Assembly (NCBI GenBank): GCA_030620255.1
Contig: JAUXFB010000091.1
Coordinates: 1-6,246, forward strand
Source: Candidatus Aminicenantota bacterium
Lineage (GTDB): Bacteria; Acidobacteriota; Aminicenantia; UBA2199
DNA: 6,246 nt
Direction: 5' to 3'
Position numbers and translations under genes: made by a program. The notes beneath the pieces are model-generated. The model had not been told where the DNA came from. It worked only from the letters and a program-made list of their open reading frames with translations, and did not search any database. Of this stretch, positions 1 to 5,642 are shown one piece after another. How positions within the stretch are numbered: the first letter of the stretch is position 1; each line of letters starts with the position of its first letter.

Positions 1-374
1 AAATATACATCCTCATTTTTTTTTAATAGATCAAATAAATAGGGTTTATTAAAAATTACAATTTGAATGTCATAACATTTTTGCTGCAATTTTGAGTTCA
101 ACTTGTTTTTTGTATAGATGTTTGCATGTACTTTTAATGTAGATAATCTCTTTTTGAAGTTTCTTGTTAATTTAACTCTTCTTATTTTAGTTCTGTAAAC
201 CTTTTTTTTGCTAATTTCAATGCTATTGTCAATATTATTAAAATCAATATAAAAGGCTGGAAAATTAAGTAATAGATCAAAAACGGTTAAAATGTTGTGT
301 TTTTTAAGTGTTCTGGAATATTTTTCTCCAACGCCTTTTATGTGATCTATTGAAGAATTAAGTTTTAAATTCAA
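1..374 (-). CDS. recG: ATP-dependent DNA helicase RecG, N-terminal part (cut by the left edge)
   Basis: RecG remodels stalled replication forks and branched recombination intermediates in the cytoplasm. About 124 residues are visible, only the N-terminal region before the helicase motifs. Seen directly: a helix-hairpin-helix-like segment near residues 7-20 (SSIDHIKGVGEKYSRTLKK), followed by ILTVFDLLLNFP. This matches the family pattern of a GVG/GIG motif and then 'TV.DLL..FP'. About 80 residues further on, the wedge (OB-fold) domain contains IVIFNKPYLFDLL, like the family FFNQPYL motif. The start is TTG at 374-372, because an in-frame TAA lies just upstream and no ATG intervenes. The TTG overlaps the stop of the preceding gene (TTGA), and no Shine-Dalgarno sequence is visible, so translational coupling is likely. 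The helicase domains should lie beyond position 1. Identification is good; the start is inferred. Confidence 0.85.
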   Translation of the reverse strand, partial: MNLKLNSSIDHIKGVGEKYSRTLKKHNILTVFDLLLNFPAFYIDFNNIDNSIEISKKKVYRTKIRRVKLTRNFKKRLSTLKVHANIYTKNKLNSKLQQKCYDIQIVIFNKPYLFDLLKKNEDVY

Positions 375-925
375 TAGTATAGTGTTATTTTTTTATATCC
401 AACCACACTATTTTTTAGGCCTGGTAGAAGATCAAACCAATCAAACATAGATTTTTTGACTTTAAAATTTGTCTGAGCTGCAGAAAATGCTTCATCAAGT
501 ATTTCTGGTGAAAAACTTGCCCCATTTATCTTTAGATCTTCAAAAAAAAATCTCATTCTATAATTTTCACATTCAACCTTTCCATTAAATTCAACTTCAA
601 TGTTTTTTAGAAAAGAAGGCACTTTTTCATATTTTTGACCTGTTAATTTTATCTTCATAGTTCCATTAACATAATTTCCATTTTCAAGATTCAATTTTAT
701 ATATTTAACTTCAGGAGCATATTTTTTTGTATAGATAATATTTAAATAGGAATTCAATTCATCTTGTGTAAAAGTAATCTGTTTTAGAAAAACTGACCTT
801 TTCTGTTTTGCTCTGGCTTTTTTTAAAAATCTATCAACTTTTTCTGCTTTATCAACGGAAATTTCTGAACCGAAAGAAAATATTTTAAAAATAAATAAAC
901 AAATTATCAATATTTTAAATTTCAT
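371..925 (-). CDS. Exported protein of unknown function between purN and recG
   Basis: I do not recognise this 184-residue protein. Its N-terminus looks like a signal peptide: MKFK, a hydrophobic stretch at residues 5-18, and a plausible signal peptidase I site after S-F-G (residue 19). Cys9 is not in a lipobox, so a lipoprotein is unlikely. The mature part is Lys-rich, with a basic helix near 26-44, then FTQDELNSYL (52-61). Alternating strand-like segments follow, including YIKLNL, GTMKIKL, IEVEFNGKVE and MRFFFEDLKING, and then FDWFDLLPGL (161-170). A helix followed by amphipathic strands recalls small periplasmic or membrane-associated lipid-binding-like families such as DUF2993 or YpmS/DUF2140; that is only a resemblance of shape. 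The ATG overlaps the purN stop (ATGA), and the TGA overlaps the recG start. The nearest purine-rich stretch is about 16 bases upstream, too far for a normal Shine-Dalgarno, so coupling to purN is likely. Confidence 0.8.
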   Translation of the reverse strand: MKFKILIICLFIFKIFSFGSEISVDKAEKVDRFLKKARAKQKRSVFLKQITFTQDELNSYLNIIYTKKYAPEVKYIKLNLENGNYVNGTMKIKLTGQKYEKVPSFLKNIEVEFNGKVECENYRMRFFFEDLKINGASFSPEILDEAFSAAQTNFKVKKSMFDWFDLLPGLKNSVVGYKKITLYY

Positions 926-1536
926 CTGTCTAAAATTATAACCTTTCTTCCCTCAAATTTCAACCTATTTTCAAAAAAGAGTTTTATTGCCTCAGGATAT
1001 ATTTTATGTTCCTCTTTTAAAATCCTTTTACTTAATGTATCTTCATTATCATCTGATCTTACCTTTACAGGTTTCTGAAGTATTATAGGTCCTGTATCAA
1101 TTCCTGAATTAACAAAATGAACAGTGCAACCACTTACTTTAACACCATGATCAACTGCCTGTTTTTGCACATTTAGACCTGGAAACGAGGGAAGCAATGC
1201 AGGATGAATATTAATTATTCTGTTTTTATATTCCTTTATAAATTCAGGATCAATAATTCTCATAAACCCTGCAAGACAGACTAAATCCACTTTATTAATT
1301 TTTAAAAGTTTAATTATATGATGGTTATATTCTTTTTTTGTTTTGAACAATTTTGGAGAAATATAAAAATTTTCTAATTTAAATTTTTTAGCTCTCTTTA
1401 AACCCCTTGCTTTTTTTTTATCACTTATCACAATTACAATTTTATAATTTGAGTCTTTTTTTAAAGAGGCTCTGTATATTGATTTAAAATTAGAACCTCT
1501 TCCTGAGAGAAAAACAGCTACTTTTCCTTTTTTCAT
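922..1536 (-). CDS. purN: Phosphoribosylglycinamide formyltransferase (GAR transformylase 1)
   Basis: PurN transfers a formyl group from 10-formyltetrahydrofolate to GAR, the third step of de novo purine synthesis, in the cytosol. The 204-residue length is normal for the family. Seen: the phosphate-binding loop SGRGSNF (11-17), LAGFMRII (88-95), the catalytic signature NIHPALLPSFPG (109-120) and GIDTGPII (145-152). The three catalytic residues of the E. coli enzyme (Asn106, His108, Asp144) correspond to Asn109, His111 and Asp147. The start chosen is ATG at 1536-1534, giving MKKGKVAVFLSGRGSN. The open frame continues upstream to 1590, but that part is tRNA sequence. The start lies 13 bases after the tRNA 3' end with no Shine-Dalgarno, so the gene is probably read from the tRNA promoter. 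Its stop overlaps the next start by 4 bases. Lys-rich composition matches the AT-rich genome. Confidence 0.95.
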   Translation of the reverse strand: MKKGKVAVFLSGRGSNFKSIYRASLKKDSNYKIVIVISDKKKARGLKRAKKFKLENFYISPKLFKTKKEYNHHIIKLLKINKVDLVCLAGFMRIIDPEFIKEYKNRIINIHPALLPSFPGLNVQKQAVDHGVKVSGCTVHFVNSGIDTGPIILQKPVKVRSDDNEDTLSKRILKEEHKIYPEAIKLFFENRLKFEGRKVIILDR

Positions 1537-1549
1537 AATGTTAAAAACA

Positions 1550-1633
1550 TGCCGAAGGGGGGACTCGAACCCCCACAGGATTGCTCCCACAAGTACCTGA
1601 AACTTGCGTGTCTACCAATTCCACCACTTCGGC
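1550..1633 (-). tRNA. tRNA-Leu, anticodon CAG
   Basis: This is an 84-base class II tRNA reading CUG. The acceptor arm is GCCGAAG paired with CTTCGGC, with discriminator A at 1550. The anticodon stem is CAAGT/ACTTG around the loop TTCAGGT, so the anticodon is CAG. A long variable arm follows, then the T arm GGGGG-TTCGAGT-CCCCC. The long variable arm, the D-arm sequence GGTGGAATTGGTAGACACGC and the anticodon all identify leucine. CCA is not encoded (the next bases read TGT), so the 3' end must be completed by CCA-adding enzyme. Its own promoter lies about 10 bases upstream, and purN begins 13 bases downstream on the same strand. Confidence 0.96.
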
Positions 1634-1643
1634 AAGAATAATT

Positions 1644-1672
1644 TTTATATGATATATACCAATTTTTGTCAA
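1644..1672 (-). promoter_or_regulatory. Sigma70-type promoter for tRNA-Leu and purN
   Basis: On the minus strand, a perfect -35 box TTGACA (1672-1667) is separated by 17 bases from TATAAA (1649-1644). The predicted transcription start is near 1637, only a few bases before the tRNA 5' end. There is no terminator between tRNA and purN, so purN, the exported-protein gene and recG are probably transcribed from it too. Confidence 0.8.
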
Positions 1673-1678
1673 GTGTTT

Positions 1679-1719
1679 GCAGTGTACTAACTGATAAATA
1701 GTTGGGTACACCGTACTGC
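1679..1719. repeat. Imperfect palindrome between the divergent promoters
   Basis: GTGTAC-T-AACT (1682-1692) and AGTT-GG-GTACAC (1700-1711) are inverted copies around a 7-base centre, GATAAAT. An outer pair, GCAGT (1679-1683) and ACTGC (1715-1719), adds further dyad symmetry. No T-run follows on either strand, and the segment lies outside both predicted transcripts, so it is not a rho-independent terminator. It sits 6 bases upstream of the tRNA -35 box and about 40 bases upstream of the udk -35 box. An operator for a regulator of either unit is possible, but no known binding motif was recognised. Confidence 0.5.
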
Positions 1720-1758
1720 TAAGGGGAATTACCGAAGAATTTGTGAAATGAAAGTTTA

Positions 1759-1787
1759 TTGACACTTTTATTAAAAGATGCTAAATT
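1759..1787 (+). promoter_or_regulatory. Extended -10 sigma70 promoter of the udk salvage operon
   Basis: A perfect -35 TTGACA (1759-1764), a 17-base spacer and the -10 TAAATT (1782-1787) are preceded by an extended -10 TG (1779-1780). The expected start of transcription is about 1794-1796, directly before the udk ATG at 1797. The transcript should therefore have almost no 5' leader. Confidence 0.8.
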
Positions 1788-1796
1788 AATTATCAA

Positions 1797-2450
1797 ATGA
1801 AAAAAAGTAAGCCTATTGTTATTGGAGTTGCTGGTGGAAGTGGGTCAGGAAAGACAACAATTATTAATTCTATTATTGATGAGTTGAGAGATTATGATAT
1901 AGTTACAATTCAACATGATTCTTATTATAAGGATAATAGACACCTGCCTTTTTATGAAAGAGAAAAAATTAATTATGACCATCCTGATGCTCTGGAAACA
2001 AATTTGCTTGTTCAGCATTTAAAAGAATTAATTGCAGGTAGAGAGATTGAAGCTCCAGTATATGATTTTACTAAACACACTCGTAAAAAGTATGGAGAGA
2101 AGAAGAAACCAGCTCAAATAGTTATTGTTGAAGGAATTTTAATTTTTGTTGAAAAAAAACTTATAGAATTGATGGATGTTAAGATCTTTGTTAGCACGAA
2201 CAGTGATATAAGATTTATTCGAAGATTGAAGAGAGATATGGCTGAAAGAAATCGAAGTATGGATTCTGTTATTAATCAATATCATAAAACCGTAAGACCT
2301 ATGCATCTGTCTTATGTTGAACCAAGTCGAAGACATGTTGATATTATTATTCCTGAGGGACATAATCCTGTGTCAACTCATATGGTTGTGGCAATGATCA
2401 AACAACACTCTAAAAAAAAGAAAATTTTGGTTAAGAAAAATGAAATGTGA
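1797..2450 (+). CDS. udk: Uridine kinase (uridine/cytidine monophosphokinase)
   Basis: This enzyme phosphorylates uridine and cytidine to UMP and CMP in the cytosol, the pyrimidine salvage step (EC 2.7.1.48). The 217 residues are close to the E. coli length of 213. Seen: Walker A GGSGSGKTT (13-21), DSYYKD (41-46), the nucleoside-site motif NYDHPDA (59-65), PVYDFTKHTR (87-96), VEGIL (111-115), the lid-like RRLKRDMAERNRS (142-154), and VDIIIPEGHN near the C-terminus. The tail is Lys-rich. Usual family members have D-T-D-A-D before the IR..RR segment; here it reads STNSD, a small departure. The ATG lies within about 3 bases of the predicted transcript start and has no Shine-Dalgarno sequence. 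It is the first gene of a rightward cluster, with a phosphoribosyltransferase gene 9 bases downstream. Confidence 0.95.
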   Translation: MKKSKPIVIGVAGGSGSGKTTIINSIIDELRDYDIVTIQHDSYYKDNRHLPFYEREKINYDHPDALETNLLVQHLKELIAGREIEAPVYDFTKHTRKKYGEKKKPAQIVIVEGILIFVEKKLIELMDVKIFVSTNSDIRFIRRLKRDMAERNRSMDSVINQYHKTVRPMHLSYVEPSRRHVDIIIPEGHNPVSTHMVVAMIKQHSKKKKILVKKNEM

Positions 2451-2459
2451 ATTATTGCA

Positions 2460-3026
2460 ATGATAGAAAAAATTTTTATAAATGCCCAGCAACTCCTTGA
2501 GGATTCAGTTAAACTTGGTATACAGATTATAAATAGTGGATTTAAACCAAATTTTATAATTGCTATTTGGCGTGGAGGAACACCAGTTGGTATTGCTGTT
2601 CAAGAATTACTTGATTATTTTGGGGTTAAGGCTGACCATATTGCAATACGTACATCTGCTTATGAGGGTATTGGCCAGAGAAGTAAGAAAATCAGAGTTC
2701 ATGGGCTTGATTATATTGTAACAAATATAAATTTTAAAGATTCACTTCTTATTGTAGATGACGTATATGATACAGGATTAAGCATAAAAGCTGTTATTGA
2801 TACATTAAAGGAGAGAGCTAGAAGAAATATGCCACATAACATTAGAGTAGCTACTACCTATTATAAACCTGCTAATAGTCAAACAGATCGTGTACCTGAC
2901 TATTACATTCATAAAACAGATAAATGGTTGGTCTTTCCTCATGAACTTAATGGTTTAACTGAAGAGGAAGTTTTTAAAAACAGACCTGAGATAAAAAAAA
3001 TACTTAAAGGAGTAAGAAAAATTTGA
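2460..3026 (+). CDS. Purine (hypoxanthine-type) phosphoribosyltransferase
   Basis: A type I phosphoribosyltransferase of 188 residues, likely converting a 6-oxopurine base (hypoxanthine, guanine or xanthine) and PRPP to the nucleotide in the cytosol. Seen: AIWRGGTPVG (35-44), the PRPP-binding loop LLIVDDVYDTGLS (96-108), and the C-terminal DKWLVFPHE (154-162). The tryptophan of the last motif would stack on the purine, as the aromatic residue does in related enzymes. The DKW.VFP.E pattern resembles the COG2236 group, annotated as hypoxanthine phosphoribosyltransferase, more than classical Hpt. The base preference cannot be settled from the sequence, so no symbol is given. The neighbouring adenosine deaminase gene favours hypoxanthine. 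The start follows udk by 9 bases without a clear Shine-Dalgarno. The stop overlaps the next gene's TTG start. Confidence 0.88.
   Translation: MIEKIFINAQQLLEDSVKLGIQIINSGFKPNFIIAIWRGGTPVGIAVQELLDYFGVKADHIAIRTSAYEGIGQRSKKIRVHGLDYIVTNINFKDSLLIVDDVYDTGLSIKAVIDTLKERARRNMPHNIRVATTYYKPANSQTDRVPDYYIHKTDKWLVFPHELNGLTEEEVFKNRPEIKKILKGVRKI
3006..3012 (+). promoter_or_regulatory. Ribosome binding site that supports the TTG start of add
   Basis: AAAGGAG, inside the end of the phosphoribosyltransferase gene, lies 10 bases before TTG at 3023. It is one of only two good Shine-Dalgarno matches in the window. It supports the TTG start, since the frame has no ATG before the conserved HLHLDGS motif. Confidence 0.65.
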
Positions 3027-4240
3027 AAATCACAAAAGAGTTTATTAAAAAAATACCTAAAACTGACCTTCATTTGCATTTAGATGGTTCAATTCGTATA
3101 TCAACTTTGATTGAATTAGCTAAAGAAAATGGAATTTCTCTTCCATCATATACAGAAGAGGGATTAAAAGAACTTGTATTTAAGGATAAATATGAGAATT
3201 TAGGAGAGTATTTAAAAGGTTTTGCTTATACTGGTGCTGTTCTACAAGATAAATCTTCTCTGGAGAGAGTTGCTTATGAACTTGCAACTGATAATTTATC
3301 AGAAGGTGTGCGATATATTGAGGTAAGATTTGCTCCTCAATTACATCAAAATAAGAATCTAAATATAATTGATGTTTTTATAGCAGTAAACCAAGGATTG
3401 GCTAAAGCCAAACAAGAATTTAATTCTACAGATAAAGTAAAATCAGGTGCAGAACCTCCTTTTGGGTATGGGATTATAAGCTGTGCTATGCGAATGTTTG
3501 ATTATGGTTTTTCTGAATATTTTGATAAGCTGCTTGATGTTCATAAACACTCAGAACGTAAATGGATATTTTCACTTGCTTCACAAGAGCTGGTAAAAGC
3601 GTCAATTGAAGCAAGGGACCAATATAATATTCCTGTTGTTGGATTTGATTTAGCAGGAATGGAAAAGGGTTATCCTGCAGTTGATCATAAATTAGCTTAT
3701 TCTCTTGCACATAAAAATTTTTTAAAGAAAACCGTTCATGCAGGTGAAGACTATGGACCAGAAAGTATTTTTCAGGCAATCACTGAGCTCCACGCTGACC
3801 GCATTGGCCATGGTGTCCATTTATATAATCCTAAATTAATAAGGAATAAAGAAATAAAAGATAAACAAGCATATATAAGAGATCTTGCAGAATATATTGG
3901 AGATCGCAGAATTACTCTTGAAATCTGTTTAACTGCAAATATGCAGACAAATCCAGATTTGGTTGAATTAAAAAATCATCCTTTTAAAAAAATGAGTGAA
4001 TCAAAATTATCTGTGACCTTTTGTACTGATAATCGTACAGTTTCTTCTACAACAGTAACTGATGAAATATTTAAAGCTGTACAAACTTTTAATATTAATC
4101 GGAAAGATTTGAAAGATATAGTGATTTATGGTTTTAAAAGAAGTTTCTTTTATGGGACCTACTTAAAAAAAAGGAAGTATGTAAGAAGTGTAATTGATTA
4201 TTATGACAAAATTGAAAGACAATTTAAGCTAAAAGATTAA
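3023..4240 (+). CDS. add: Adenosine deaminase, long form
   Basis: This enzyme hydrolyses adenosine (and deoxyadenosine) to inosine plus ammonia using a catalytic zinc. Seen in order: TDLHLHLDGS (14-23) with zinc ligands His17 and His19; VRFAPQLH (101-108); VGFDLAG (206-212); TVHAGE (237-242) with zinc ligand His239 and proton-shuttling Glu242; DRIGHGVHL (259-267) with His263; LEICLTANMQT (299-309); and CTDNRTVSSTT (334-344) with the fourth zinc ligand Asp336. The residue after it is Asn rather than the Asp of the TDD type, a variant also known in actinobacterial enzymes (TDNR). At 405 residues it is longer than the usual 330-350; the extra length lies near 160-190 and 270-295. The start is TTG, overlapping the preceding stop (TTGA). 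An adenosine-family enzyme is certain; the exact substrate is inferred. Confidence 0.92.
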   Translation: MKITKEFIKKIPKTDLHLHLDGSIRISTLIELAKENGISLPSYTEEGLKELVFKDKYENLGEYLKGFAYTGAVLQDKSSLERVAYELATDNLSEGVRYIEVRFAPQLHQNKNLNIIDVFIAVNQGLAKAKQEFNSTDKVKSGAEPPFGYGIISCAMRMFDYGFSEYFDKLLDVHKHSERKWIFSLASQELVKASIEARDQYNIPVVGFDLAGMEKGYPAVDHKLAYSLAHKNFLKKTVHAGEDYGPESIFQAITELHADRIGHGVHLYNPKLIRNKEIKDKQAYIRDLAEYIGDRRITLEICLTANMQTNPDLVELKNHPFKKMSESKLSVTFCTDNRTVSSTTVTDEIFKAVQTFNINRKDLKDIVIYGFKRSFFYGTYLKKRKYVRSVIDYYDKIERQFKLKD

Positions 4241-4280
4241 AGGTTAATATTTAATAATTTAAGATAAAAATTTTCTAAAA

Positions 4281-4287
4281 AGTAGGT
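4281..4287 (+). promoter_or_regulatory. Ribosome binding site of the nupC-type gene
   Basis: AGTAGGT matches AGGAGGT at six of seven bases and lies 5 bases before the ATG at 4293. It fixes the start. The rest of the 52-base gap after add is AT-rich, without a convincing terminator hairpin or promoter, so the transporter gene is probably in the same transcript. Confidence 0.6.
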
Positions 4288-4292
4288 AAATT

Positions 4293-5642
4293 ATGAGTGC
4301 AATTTCAATTTTAAGAGGTTTTTTTGGTATTTTGTTAATTTTAGGAATTGCTTTTTTATTTTCGAACAACAAAAAAAGAATAAGCTGGAAGTTAGTAGGT
4401 AAAGGGCTTTTAATTCAATTCATTTTTGCTATCTTTATAATTCATGGTGAAAAGCTGCGTTCATGGTTCTTCATATTAGGATGGCCTAAAGATATTGTGA
4501 ACTGGATTGGAGGAGCAGTAATAACTCTTTTAAAATTTATTACTGAAGGATCAAAATTTGTTTTTGGGAATCTTGCTGTTAGCTCTGGCTCTGAGAGTTT
4601 GGGTCATTTCTTTGCTTTCCAGGCTCTCCCGGCTATTATCTTTTTTGCCTCTCTTACTGCTGTTTTATATTACCTGGGTATTTTGCAAATAATTGTAAAA
4701 GGAATGGCATATGTGATGTCAAAAATTTTGGGAACCAGTGGAGCTGAATCATTATCAAATACAGCAAATATTTTTATTGGGCAGACTGAAGCACCAATAT
4801 TGATTAGACCTTATCTGGGGACTATGACAAGATCGGAATTGCTCACAATTATGGTTGGAGGTATGGCAACAGTTGCTGGGGGAGTGATGGCAATTTATAT
4901 TCAGATGTTGGGTCAAGCAATGGCTGAGGTTTATAAAATTGCTCTTCAACAGGCTCAATTGAAATTTGCAGTTCATCTGATTACTGCAAGTGTTATGGCA
5001 GCACCAGCATCAATTGTAATAGCTAAAATATTATATCCAGAAACTGAAGAACCAAAAACTCGTGGAACTGTTAAATTAAAGGTTGAGAAAACCGCATCAA
5101 ATGTTATTGAAGCAGCTGCTTCCGGAGCTTCTGATGGTATGAAACTAGCTTTAAATGTTGGAGCTATGCTTATTGCTTTTATTGCTTTTGTTTATCTTTT
5201 GAATTATTTATTTTTAATGGTCGGAAGCGTTGCTGGGATAAATACATGGCTTATAAAACAGTTCGGGCAACCCCTTTCTATGCAATTAATACTTGGGGTT
5301 GGCCTGAAATACCTTGCTATAGGAATTGGCATTCCTGTTCAGGATGCTTTTAAATTTGGAAGTTTATTTGGAACCAAAATTGTATTAAATGAGTTTGTTG
5401 CTTACATTGATCTGGTGAATCTAATAAAAGAAGGGGCTCTTAGCGAAAAAGGAATTATAATGTCAACTTATGCTCTATGTGGGTTTGCTAATTTTTCATC
5501 TGTTGCAATTCAAATAGGAGGAATCAGCCCAATGGCTCCTCATAGGAGGAAAGATATTGCAGCTTTAGGCATGAAAGCTGTTTTTGGAGGAGCTTTGGTA
5601 ACACTATTAACAGCAACTCTTGCAGGAATTCTTTTAGGTTAA
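4293..5642 (+). CDS. nupC: Concentrative nucleoside transporter (CNT/NupC family)
   Basis: An inner-membrane symporter that takes up nucleosides using a proton or sodium gradient. The 449 residues are slightly longer than the roughly 400 of E. coli NupC. Hydrophobic segments fill most of the protein, for example 5-24, 36-52, 110-135, 183-206, 224-247, 285-312 and 424-447. Family motifs are clear: NTANIFIGQTEAPILIRPY (156-174), NEFVAY (366-371) and YALCGFANFSS (393-403). The first two carry the conserved Gln-Thr-Glu and Asn-Glu of the nucleoside site. A hydrophilic loop (249-268) with PETEEPKT precedes NVIEAAASGASDGM, as in many bacterial members. Which nucleosides and which ion are used cannot be read from the sequence. 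It closes the salvage cluster, and its TAA overlaps the convergent lptB stop. Confidence 0.94.
   Translation: MSAISILRGFFGILLILGIAFLFSNNKKRISWKLVGKGLLIQFIFAIFIIHGEKLRSWFFILGWPKDIVNWIGGAVITLLKFITEGSKFVFGNLAVSSGSESLGHFFAFQALPAIIFFASLTAVLYYLGILQIIVKGMAYVMSKILGTSGAESLSNTANIFIGQTEAPILIRPYLGTMTRSELLTIMVGGMATVAGGVMAIYIQMLGQAMAEVYKIALQQAQLKFAVHLITASVMAAPASIVIAKILYPETEEPKTRGTVKLKVEKTASNVIEAAASGASDGMKLALNVGAMLIAFIAFVYLLNYLFLMVGSVAGINTWLIKQFGQPLSMQLILGVGLKYLAIGIGIPVQDAFKFGSLFGTKIVLNEFVAYIDLVNLIKEGALSEKGIIMSTYALCGFANFSSVAIQIGGISPMAPHRRKDIAALGMKAVFGGALVTLLTATLAGILLG

Noticed and set aside
1537..1590. Upstream extension of purN by 18 residues
   Set aside because: The extra codons are tRNA sequence and non-conserved; the PurN family begins close to the SGRGSN loop, which fits the ATG at 1536.
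1550..1633. tRNA-Leu as an integration site for a mobile element
   Set aside because: tRNA-Leu genes are often used this way, but no integrase, duplicated tRNA 3' end or foreign-looking cargo is present.
1667..1682. PurR-like operator (GCAAAC half-site) overlapping the tRNA-purN -35 box
   Set aside because: Only about 9 of 16 positions match the E. coli PurR box, and the second half is poor. With AT-rich sequence and a -35 constraint this is weak, though attractive beside purN.
1541..1765. Open frame on the minus strand encoding a peptide with VVELVDTQVSGTCGSNPVGVRVPPSA
   Set aside because: This peptide is the translation of the tRNA-Leu gene; such false genes are common over class II tRNAs. 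It also spans the tRNA promoter.
2139..2363. Antisense open frame within udk
   Set aside because: It lacks recognisable motifs and lies entirely opposite conserved uridine kinase codons.
3486..3779. Antisense open frame within add
   Set aside because: It is opposite conserved deaminase sequence, with no start signal or family resemblance.
4241..4292. Possible internal promoter or terminator between add and the transporter gene
   Set aside because: A TAAGAT-like -10 is present, but no -35 at proper spacing was found and no hairpin with a T-run exists.
4755..4976. Antisense open frame within the nucleoside transporter gene
   Set aside because: Its His- and Cys-rich composition is a by-product of reading conserved membrane-protein codons backwards.
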